Below, piece by piece: positions 36,005 through 42,690 of a stretch of 42,690 nucleotides of DNA. Each line of letters starts with the position of its first letter. Position 1 is the stretch's first letter. The stretch is from Parcubacteria group bacterium GW2011_GWC2_42_12 (GTDB lineage Bacteria; Patescibacteriota; Patescibacteriia; Patescibacteriales; GWC2-42-12), in the NCBI GenBank assembly GCA_000997945.1, contig LCCP01000016.1, forward strand, positions 1 to 42,690, written 5' to 3'. Under the pieces are notes generated by a model. It searched no databases. It had not been told where the DNA came from and saw nothing but the letters and a program-made list of their open reading frames with translations. The position numbers and the translations under genes were made by a program.

Positions 36005-36466
36005 ATGTACGAATCAAATTATTTTAATAAAATTGCCATATTATTTATTGCCACTTTCGCCAATATTTTTGTGATTTGGTATTTTATGATTAGAGAGGAA
36101 AGCTCGAATTGGATTAGTTCGCAAGTTGTGCATCAGATTTCACCTTACATCATTGATGAAGACAGCGATGGCTTAGTTATTGATAATGTGATTTTGGATT
36201 ATGAATTTAGACTGCCCCCGGGATTTAAAACGATCGGCGCCAGGAATTTTAGTTTTTTTATGGAAGAGGACGGGCAGAAGAAATGTGAAATAAGGCATTA
36301 TTATATAAATGCCAGTCGGGCTAAGAAATTATCATCTGATGACGGGAAGACGGTTATTTTGTTAAATAGCGCGAAATTAGTCTTTGAGTTGGTAGGTACG
36401 AAAGAAGAAAAAAATTTTTGCGCAAAATATTTAGAGCAAATTGAAGCTAGTTTAATAACAGATTAA
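36005..36466 (+). CDS. hypothetical protein with one N-terminal transmembrane helix
   Basis: IAILFIATFANIFVIWYFMI hydrophobic segment. Confidence 0.6.
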   Translation: MYESNYFNKIAILFIATFANIFVIWYFMIREESSNWISSQVVHQISPYIIDEDSDGLVIDNVILDYEFRLPPGFKTIGARNFSFFMEEDGQKKCEIRHYYINASRAKKLSSDDGKTVILLNSAKLVFELVGTKEEKNFCAKYLEQIEASLITD

Positions 36467-36481
36467 GGAAAATGGCGGCTC

Positions 36482-36509
36482 TTGCTTTTTTTAATCTTTA
36501 GTGTATAAT
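36482..36509 (+). promoter_or_regulatory. promoter for the S1-like gene
   Basis: TTGCTT, 16-nt spacer, TATAAT. Confidence 0.65.
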
Positions 36510-36519
36510 GACAAAACAA

Positions 36520-36578
36520 TTCACCCCGTTAAATGCGCTTTGTGCCCTAATTTTGCTTGGGATTTAACGAGGGTAAAT
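36520..36578 (+). repeat. TTCACC/GGTAAAT-type hairpin, copy 4
   Basis: TTCACCCCGTTAAAT ... ATTTAACGAGGGTAAAT about 10 nt after the -10 box. Confidence 0.7.
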
Positions 36579-36619
36579 AAACACCTATAATTTAACCTTT
36601 AGCATAAGGTGGCTAGAGG

Positions 36620-36654
36620 ACTTCTCTCTTGAGAGAGGTTAGAAGATTTTTTTT
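36620..36654 (+). terminator. terminator-like hairpin plus T8 directly upstream of the S1 start codon (candidate attenuator)
   Basis: CTTCTctctcttgagagaggttAGAAG then ATTTTTTTTATTT, ATG at 36659. Confidence 0.6.
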
Positions 36655-36658
36655 ATTT

Positions 36659-38056
36659 ATGACAGACGAAATAACTAATGATTCGCTGGCTGACCAGGCC
36701 AGCCGAGATAATTTTCAAAAACTTTTGGACAAAGAGAATTTAAAGATTCCCTTAGTCGGGGATATTGTCAAAGGCACGGTTTTAGCCGCGTCTAAGGCGG
36801 AAGTTAAATTGGATATTGACGGCATAACCACCGGCGTGGTTCGCGGCCGCGAGCTTTATTTTGAAGCCGATGAATACGCTCATTTAAAGCCGGGCGATGA
36901 AGTTGATGCCACTATTATTGAAGAAGAAAACGAAAACGGCGAGTTGGAGTTATCATTTAGGAGCGCGGGCCAGCAAAAGGCCTGGAGCACCTTAGTCGAC
37001 GCTTTTGCCAACAGAAAAATTTTGAAAGTTAAAGTTAATGATGTTAACAAGGGGGGATTGCTCGTGAGTTTCGCTCAGATTCAGGGGTTTTTACCGGTTT
37101 CGCAGCTGGCGCCGGAAAATTATCCCAGGGTTAATGGCGGCGATAAAGGCAAGATTTTAGATAAGCTAAGATCTTTTATCGGCGCTGATTTTGAAATAAA
37201 AGTTATGACCTTGGATGAAAAGGATGAAAAATTAGTGGTTAGCGAAAAAGAGGCCTGGCAAGAAAAGCAGAAAGACATCATCTCTAAATATAAAGTCGGC
37301 AGCGTGGTTGAAGGTTCTATTACCGCTTTAACGGATTTTGGCGTCTTTTTAAGCTTCGGCGAAAACTTAGAAGGCCTAATTCATATCAGCGAGCTAGCTT
37401 GGCAAAGGATTGAAGACCCTGCGGACTTATTTAAAGTCGGCGACAGGGTAAGAGCGGAAATTATTTCCATTGAGGGCTCAAAAATATTTTTATCGGCCAA
37501 AAAGCTCTTAACCGATCCTTGGCATGACGTGGAAAGTAAATATAAAGTCGGGCAGGCGGTTACCGGCACGATTCTTAAAATTAACCCTTTTGGCTTGTTC
37601 GTGGAATTGGATAAAGACATCCATGGCCTATCGCATATCAGCCAGCTTGGCCTGACGCCTGGCCAAAAGATTAACGAGGTTTATAAAATCGGCGGGAAGA
37701 AGGAATTTACCGTGGTCTCTATTGAGCCCAAGGATCATCGTTTAGGTTTGGCAGTTTCGGCTGAAACTAAAAAAGCGGAAACCGCCTCGGTCGGTCCGGT
37801 GGCCTTAGATCCGGTCGATTCTGTCCAGCCTAAGTTCGAAGTCAAGGCGGAGTCAAAAGAAAAAGCAGGCAAGGTAAAAAAAGTCGTGGTGGAAAAAATT
37901 GAAGGGGTCGGCAAAGCTAAGATTAAAAAAGTAAAAAAAGAAAAAATCTCTGAGCCAGCCCCTGTGGTTAGCTCCCCTCGGCCCGAGCTCGGGATAAAGG
38001 CAGGTCTGGCAAAAAAAGAAAAACCGGAGAAAAAGAAGAAAGAAACTAGTAAATAA
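36659..38056 (+). CDS. rpsA: S1 domain-containing protein (30S ribosomal protein S1-like)
   Basis: Repeated S1 domains: GDIVKGTVLAASKAEVKLDIDG, GSVVEGSITALTDFGVFLSFGENLEGLIHISELAW, GQAVTGTILKINPFGLFVELDKDIHGLSHISQL; Lys-rich tail. Confidence 0.92.
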   Translation: MTDEITNDSLADQASRDNFQKLLDKENLKIPLVGDIVKGTVLAASKAEVKLDIDGITTGVVRGRELYFEADEYAHLKPGDEVDATIIEEENENGELELSFRSAGQQKAWSTLVDAFANRKILKVKVNDVNKGGLLVSFAQIQGFLPVSQLAPENYPRVNGGDKGKILDKLRSFIGADFEIKVMTLDEKDEKLVVSEKEAWQEKQKDIISKYKVGSVVEGSITALTDFGVFLSFGENLEGLIHISELAWQRIEDPADLFKVGDRVRAEIISIEGSKIFLSAKKLLTDPWHDVESKYKVGQAVTGTILKINPFGLFVELDKDIHGLSHISQLGLTPGQKINEVYKIGGKKEFTVVSIEPKDHRLGLAVSAETKKAETASVGPVALDPVDSVQPKFEVKAESKEKAGKVKKVVVEKIEGVGKAKIKKVKKEKISEPAPVVSSPRPELGIKAGLAKKEKPEKKKKETSK

Positions 38057-38076
38057 TAGAATGTAGTGAAAAATAG

Positions 38077-38117
38077 ATGTTAAGAACGCCCGAATTTAGT
38101 TTGGGCGTTCTTAACAT
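38077..38117. repeat. perfect 15-bp inverted repeat downstream of S1
   Basis: ATGTTAAGAACGCCC-gaatttagttt-GGGCGTTCTTAACAT; no clear T-run. Confidence 0.8.
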
Positions 38118-38170
38118 TTACGCAGTTGATCAGCAGTTGTTTAAAATTAGCTAAAATATTAAATTTTAGC

Positions 38171-38198
38171 TTGACAGGAGCGGTAAAAAGAGTATAAT
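38171..38198 (+). promoter_or_regulatory. promoter of the DGR target gene
   Basis: Consensus TTGACA, 16-nt spacer, consensus TATAAT. Confidence 0.85.
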
Positions 38199-38341
38199 GG
38201 AAAATCAACCACTTTTGAGATTAGAAGATATTAGGTTAATTAGACCTACCGTCTTCTACCCTCAATTCCGAGGTTAGAAACCCTGATGAGTAGTTAGGGT
38301 TTGAGTTAATAGAAAAACAAAAAGACAACAGGAAAAGAGTT

Positions 38342-38941
38342 ATGAGTAATAGCACATTAAAACAAAAGTTTGATTACACATTGGATGAACAAGCGGCTTT
38401 GCTTAGCCAGTTTGGCCACGTCATGGAGGCTGTTAACGAACGGCAACGGCCGGCAGCCAGGGTGTCGCTTGCTTTGCAGGCGGCGATCAGCGACGACGAC
38501 ATCGTCGTCGTGCCCAAAGTCACTACAACGCCTACCGGGAAAGTTTTTCATGTTACCGGCAACGCCCAGTCGGCCAAAGAGGCGATTGACGCCTTGAATT
38601 GCCCGGTGAAGTGGGGCTTGGCTGAAACACCGGAGAAGATCCCGCTGATCATTCAACCGGTTGATTGCAGAGCGCGGTTCATTCCGCTGGGGCGGGTCAG
38701 AACGACGGAGGAGATTTACAACTTCCCGAAGATTTTGCCTCCAACCGAGTTCTTTGCTCTCGGGGCAAAATTCCCTAAAGAGCAATGCGAAGCTCCGATC
38801 CTGGATGTGTGGCTGGACGCCGTTGGCCGGTTTTGGTACGCGATTCTTACTGTTAACGGCGTCCAGCGTGATGTCGACGTCCGCCAGGCTCACCCTGTTG
38901 GCCAGTGGCGCGGGCACTACCGCGTTCCTGTCCGCGAGTAA
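38342..38941 (+). CDS. DGR target (variable) protein, 199 aa
   Basis: C-terminal 38 codons form a variable repeat paired with the TR 329 nt downstream of the VR; no obvious signal peptide. Confidence 0.9.
   Translation: MSNSTLKQKFDYTLDEQAALLSQFGHVMEAVNERQRPAARVSLALQAAISDDDIVVVPKVTTTPTGKVFHVTGNAQSAKEAIDALNCPVKWGLAETPEKIPLIIQPVDCRARFIPLGRVRTTEEIYNFPKILPPTEFFALGAKFPKEQCEAPILDVWLDAVGRFWYAILTVNGVQRDVDVRQAHPVGQWRGHYRVPVRE
38825..38938 (+). repeat. DGR variable repeat (VR)
   Basis: 114-nt ungapped alignment to 39267-39380 with 17 mismatches, all at TR adenines (A to G, C or T); ends directly before the TAA. Confidence 0.96.
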
Positions 38942-38948
38942 GCGCTTG

Positions 38949-38994
38949 GAGCCTTGGATCCTTAGACCTTTGCCGGTTTTTTGATCCTTGGCTC
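38949..38994. promoter_or_regulatory. imperfect hairpin just downstream of VR (candidate retrohoming cruciform or terminator)
   Basis: GAGCC-tt-GGATC ... GATCC-tt-GGCTC, 7 nt after the stop codon. Confidence 0.4.
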
Positions 38995-39063
38995 TCTTTT
39001 ATTTATGGCAGACTTTGAACAGGTTTATAGCGTATTGTTTTTTTAGAAAATTTCAGATAGAAT

Positions 39064-39258
39064 AACCTTGGATAGTAAACGAAACAGTCCAAGGTTAAGG
39101 CTTTGGGCGGTTGAACTCTAAATCGCTAAACTAGAAGTTATATTTAGCGGTTTTCAAAAATAAAGAAACTCGGTTCAGCCAACTGGCGGGCTTAAGGCCC
39201 CGAATAAGATACAGCCCCGAGAGTATTCAAAGGGCAGTGGCATAGATGGTTGGCTGAA
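39064..39258 (+). ncRNA. structured leader of the template-repeat RNA
   Basis: Three stems in order: AACCTTGGA/TCCAAGGTT (39064-39096), AATCGCTAAA/TTTAGCGGTT (39121-39152), TTCAGCCAAC/GTTGGCTGAA (39174-39258, ending 8 nt before TR). Confidence 0.6.
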
Positions 39259-39266
39259 TAGTTGTG

Positions 39267-39380
39267 AGCCAGTTTTGGTACGCGATTCTTAATGTTAACG
39301 GCGACCAGCGTAATGTCAACGTCAACCAGAATCACCCTGATGACAAGTGGAACGAGAACTACCGCGTTCCTGTCCGCGAG
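39267..39380 (+). repeat. DGR template repeat (TR)
   Basis: Noncoding partner of VR; translated in the VR frame reads SQFWYAILNVNGDQRNVNVNQNHPDDKWNENYRVPVRE, rich in AAY/GAY codons. Confidence 0.96.
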
Positions 39381-39390
39381 AGTCTTTATT

Positions 39391-39417
39391 CTCCTCCTCT
39401 AATAGGAGGAGTTTTTT
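39391..39417 (+). terminator. intrinsic terminator of the TR transcript
   Basis: CTCCTCCT-ctaat-AGGAGGAG-TTTTTT, 10 nt after TR; overlaps the avd stop codon on the other strand. Confidence 0.85.
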
Positions 39418-39734
39418 GTAAGCTGTTTTTGCCAGCCGCCTAGCATTTTACCGACTTCAACTAATGGAGCAGAAATAGGGGCAAATTTTTTATTGTCAAT
39501 CGCCTTTAATTCCCAGGCCAGCCGCATAAAAAATTTGAGAACATCCAACTTTAAGCAGGCTTTTTGAATGATTGGCAACTTCATCTCCCTTGAAGCGAAG
39601 CCGGCCGTTAGTATAAGCTCCGCTAATTCAATAAATGAAAGATTGATTTTTTCTCCCAAAGAGTAACGGGTAAGTTTGGGGAAATGCGGCAGAATATTAA
39701 GCCACAATTTGTAAGCGTCCGTTATTTTTTGCAA
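39399..39734 (-). CDS. avd: Avd-like four-helix-bundle DGR accessory protein
   Basis: 111 aa, predominantly helical; LGEKINLSFIELAELILTAGFA...LDVLKFFMRLAWELKAIDNKKFAPISAPLVEVGKMLGGWQK resembles bAvd-type proteins; sits between TR and RT. Confidence 0.85.
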   Translation of the reverse strand: MQKITDAYKLWLNILPHFPKLTRYSLGEKINLSFIELAELILTAGFASREMKLPIIQKACLKLDVLKFFMRLAWELKAIDNKKFAPISAPLVEVGKMLGGWQKQLTKNSSY

Positions 39735-39803
39735 AACCGATAAATCGGCCCTGCTAAAATTCCGTTGGGGGGGGTAAGCATAAAAGCAAGATTAAAAATT
39801 AAA

Positions 39804-40850
39804 ATGAGAAAGGAAAAAGTAAAATTTAAGGAAAGTTATGACAGTATTATTTCTTTAGATAATCTGCTTGAGGCCTGGCGGGAATTTATCAAGGGCAAGC
39901 GCAACCGGAAAGATGTGCAAGAATTTTCTTTGTATCTAATGGATAATATTATTTCGCTCCATGATGATCTTCTTAATTATAGCTATCGGCACGGCGGTTA
40001 TCAAGCTTTCCGGGTTTCCGACCCTAAGACGAGGAATATCCATAAAGCAGGTGTTCGCGATCGGTTATTGCACCGCGCGATTTATAGAGTTTTGTATCCA
40101 TTCTTTGATAAGACTTTTATTGCCGATTCATATGCCTGTCGGCTTGAAAAGGGCACGCATAAATCGGTTAACAGGTTTTGCGAGTTTGCTTATCGGGCGA
40201 GCCGGAATGATACCAGAACTTGCTGGATACTTAAAGGCGATATTAGAAAATTTTTTGCTACTGTGGATCACAATATTTTAATAAATATTTTACAGGAGCA
40301 TATACTCGACAAGGAAATTATAAAACTTTTAACGGAGGTAATAGAAAGTTTTTCGTCCGGTCAGGTTGGCGTGGGCTTGCCGTTAGGGAATTTGACATCA
40401 CAGCTTTTTGCAAATATCTATTTGGATAAATTTGATCAATTTGTTAAGCACAGGATAAAAGCTAAATATTATATAAGATACGCGGACGATTTCGTGATTT
40501 TCTCGCAAGATAAAGAATGGTTAGAAGAGCAAATCGTCAGGATTAAAGAATTTTTGCGTTGTCAGCTAAAACTTGAATTGCATCCGGATAAGATTTTTAT
40601 TAAAACGGTGGCTTCGGGCGTTGATTTTCTCGGTTGGGTAAACTTACCGGATTATAAGGTTATCCGAACCGCGACTAGAAGGCGTTTAATAAAAAGAATT
40701 ATGGCAAACCCCAAGAGAGAGACTATCGCCTCATATTTTGGCTTATTAAGTCATGGTAATACTTATAAAATTAAAAGAAGTATTTTGGGAACATATAGAG
40801 GCAAGAACTTTAATGTATGGAGTTGCAAAATAAAGCATAATATTATATAA
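39804..40850 (+). CDS. DGR-type reverse transcriptase
   Basis: YIRYADDFVIF catalytic motif; GLPLGNLTSQLFANIYLDKFDQF with the (I/V/L)GxxxSQ-type motif 4 of DGR RTs; FLGW; ATG at 39804. Confidence 0.95.
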   Translation: MRKEKVKFKESYDSIISLDNLLEAWREFIKGKRNRKDVQEFSLYLMDNIISLHDDLLNYSYRHGGYQAFRVSDPKTRNIHKAGVRDRLLHRAIYRVLYPFFDKTFIADSYACRLEKGTHKSVNRFCEFAYRASRNDTRTCWILKGDIRKFFATVDHNILINILQEHILDKEIIKLLTEVIESFSSGQVGVGLPLGNLTSQLFANIYLDKFDQFVKHRIKAKYYIRYADDFVIFSQDKEWLEEQIVRIKEFLRCQLKLELHPDKIFIKTVASGVDFLGWVNLPDYKVIRTATRRRLIKRIMANPKRETIASYFGLLSHGNTYKIKRSILGTYRGKNFNVWSCKIKHNII

Positions 40851-40887
40851 TTTTAACATAATTAAGCAATAAATATTATACATTCCA

Positions 40888-42690
40888 ATGAAAAATTTAA
40901 TTAAAAATTTTTTTATATTTTTTACGACTTTTTTGTTAATCGCCGCGGTTTTCAGCATTTTAAGCGGCAATGGTCAGAAAGCCGAAACCGTGGGTATTGA
41001 TACTTTAGTGGCTCAAATAAATAATCAGGAAGTGGAGAAAATAGTCATTACTGGCAGTGAGATGAAGATAACTTTAAAGCCAGGCCTGCCTACCTTGCCT
41101 ACCGGCAGGCAGGCCGGACAGGCAGGCAAAGTGGAAGTGGTAAAGAAAGAAGCCGGCGAGTCGTTTTCGCAAATTATTAAAAATTTTAATCTTGATCCGG
41201 CCAAGGTCGCCGGCATAAAAGTTGAAGTTAAGGAAAACGAAGGCCTGGACTATTGGCTGGGCGCGATTTTGCCGTTTTTAATTCCTTTTTTGCTGATTAG
41301 CGTGTTTATTTATTTCATGCTGCGTTCGGTTCAGGGCGCGAATTCCAAGGCCATGATGTTCGGCCAATCCCAGGCCAAAGAAGTGGGCCGGGAATATAAA
41401 GATAAGATTACTTTTAAAGAAGTGGCCGGCGTTAAGGAGGCCAAGGAAGAATTAAAAGAAGTGGTGGAGTTTTTAAGAAATCCGCGGAAATTTTCCGAAA
41501 TCGGCGCGCGCACGCCGCGCGGCGTTTTGCTCTTAGGCAGTCCGGGTACGGGCAAGACGCTCTTGGCTAGAGCCGTGGCCGGCGAGGCCAATGTGCCGTT
41601 TTTTTCTATCTCCGGTTCGGAATTTGTGGAGATGTTCGTCGGCGTGGGCGCGTCTCGCGTCAGGGATTTATTCCGTAAAGCCAAAAAAAGCGCGCCCTGC
41701 ATAATTTTTATTGATGAAATTGACGCGGTGGGCAGGAAGCGCGGCTCCGGCCTGGGCGGTTCTCATGATGAACGGGAACAGACTTTAAACCAGATTTTAG
41801 TGGAAATGGACGGTTTTGATCCTAATACTAATGTTATCGTCATCGCGGCCACTAATCGGCCGGATGTTTTGGATTTCGCGCTGCTTCGGCCCGGCCGTTT
41901 TGACCGCCGGGTAATTTTGGACGAGCCGGATTTGGCCGATCGCGAGGCGATTTTAAAAGTTCACGTTAAAAAGAAACCCCTGGGCAAAGAAGTAAGCTTA
42001 AAAAGAGTGGCGGAAAGGACGCCGGGTTTTACCGGAGCGGATTTAGCTAATCTCTTAAATGAAGCCGCGATCTTAGCCGCCATGAAGAACAAAAAAATTA
42101 TTGACATGGACGATATCTTCGCTTCCATAGAAAAAGTTATGATGGGTCCGGAAAGAAAATCAAGGATTTTATCCAACAAAGAAAAGAAAATTACGGCTTA
42201 TCATGAAGCCGGCCACGCCCTAGTCGCTCATTTTCTCTCTTCAATTGACCCGGTGCAGAAAATTTCCATTATTGCCCGCGGCCAGGCCGGCGGCTATACC
42301 TTGAAATTACCCTTAGAAGATAAGCATATGTATTCCAAGACTGAATATGTTGAGGAAATCGCCGTGCTCTTAGCCGGCTTCGTTACCGAGCAGGAAATTT
42401 TCGGCGAAGTTACCACCGGCGCCACTTCCGATCTGCGCCGCGCCACCGGTTTAGCCAGGAAATTAATTACTGATTATGGCATGAGTGATTCGCTCGGACC
42501 GCGCACTTACGGCGATAAAGAAGAGATGATCTTTTTGGGCCGGGAGATCCATGAGCAGAGAGATTATAGCGAAAAGGTGGCCGAGCAGATTGATAAAGAG
42601 ATTTCCGGCTTTATTGATCTGGCCGTGTTGCGGGCTAAGGGTATTGTTAAAACCAAGCGCGAACTTTTAGAAAAAATCGTGGTTGAACTT
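40888..42690 (+). CDS. ftsH: ATP-dependent zinc metalloprotease FtsH, truncated by window end
   Basis: [75 protein letters not shown]; open to the window edge. Confidence 0.96.
   Translation, partial: MKNLIKNFFIFFTTFLLIAAVFSILSGNGQKAETVGIDTLVAQINNQEVEKIVITGSEMKITLKPGLPTLPTGRQAGQAGKVEVVKKEAGESFSQIIKNFNLDPAKVAGIKVEVKENEGLDYWLGAILPFLIPFLLISVFIYFMLRSVQGANSKAMMFGQSQAKEVGREYKDKITFKEVAGVKEAKEELKEVVEFLRNPRKFSEIGARTPRGVLLLGSPGTGKTLLARAVAGEANVPFFSISGSEFVEMFVGVGASRVRDLFRKAKKSAPCIIFIDEIDAVGRKRGSGLGGSHDEREQTLNQILVEMDGFDPNTNVIVIAATNRPDVLDFALLRPGRFDRRVILDEPDLADREAILKVHVKKKPLGKEVSLKRVAERTPGFTGADLANLLNEAAILAAMKNKKIIDMDDIFASIEKVMMGPERKSRILSNKEKKITAYHEAGHALVAHFLSSIDPVQKISIIARGQAGGYTLKLPLEDKHMYSKTEYVEEIAVLLAGFVTEQEIFGEVTTGATSDLRRATGLARKLITDYGMSDSLGPRTYGDKEEMIFLGREIHEQRDYSEKVAEQIDKEISGFIDLAVLRAKGIVKTKRELLEKIVVEL

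Noticed and set aside
38260-38305. Possible hammerhead ribozyme in the DGR target leader (GAAAC and CTGATGAG present)
   Set aside because: The two core motifs are adjacent on one strand and cannot form the three-stem hammerhead arrangement.
38491-38510. Palindrome CGACGACGA-CA-TCGTCGTCG inside the target gene
   Set aside because: Explained by the coding run DDDIVVV; no flanking signal to suggest function.
38357-38917. 186-aa minus-strand ORF opposite the DGR target
   Set aside because: Shadow ORF; the plus-strand gene has a consensus promoter and an in-frame VR with adenine-directed changes.
39804-40850. Retron or group II intron RT as the identity of the reverse transcriptase
   Set aside because: No msr/msd-like or intron domain V sequence seen, while an adenine-specific TR/VR pair and Avd-like gene are adjacent; motif LPLGNLTSQ fits DGR RTs.

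Overview
Chromosomal window that looks like a Patescibacteria/CPR-type genome (inference from a strongly inserted 23S rRNA gene, a minimal gene set, and repeat-invaded genes). It encodes a 23S-5S rRNA unit with no adjacent 16S or tRNA (about 4.63-9.99 kb). The 23S gene is inflated to about 5.1 kb by two group I-like introns in the peptidyl-transferase region and at least five other insertions. One intron carries a LAGLIDADG ORF; the other carries only a 31-aa LAGLIDADG remnant. The rest is mostly housekeeping genes: glmS, yvcK-like, ileS, lemA, htpX, a pilB-like ATPase, a Memo-AMMECR1 fusion, proS, an S1-like protein and ftsH. The strongest find is a complete diversity-generating retroelement (DGR) at about 38.17-40.85 kb. 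It has a target protein whose 3' end is a variable repeat (VR), a 114-nt template repeat (TR) with 17 VR/TR differences that all fall at TR adenines, a convergent Avd-like gene, and a DGR-type reverse transcriptase. The TR is preceded by three strong stem-loops and followed by an intrinsic terminator, so it looks like a discrete RNA gene, and its mutable codons partly follow a period-2 pattern. Other notable signals are a hairpin family with compensatory changes, found at the 5' ends of the predicted rRNA and S1 transcripts, and several repeat families inserted in frame into conserved genes. A REP-like palindrome also recurs immediately upstream of start codons. All calls come from reading the sequence; no searches were run.
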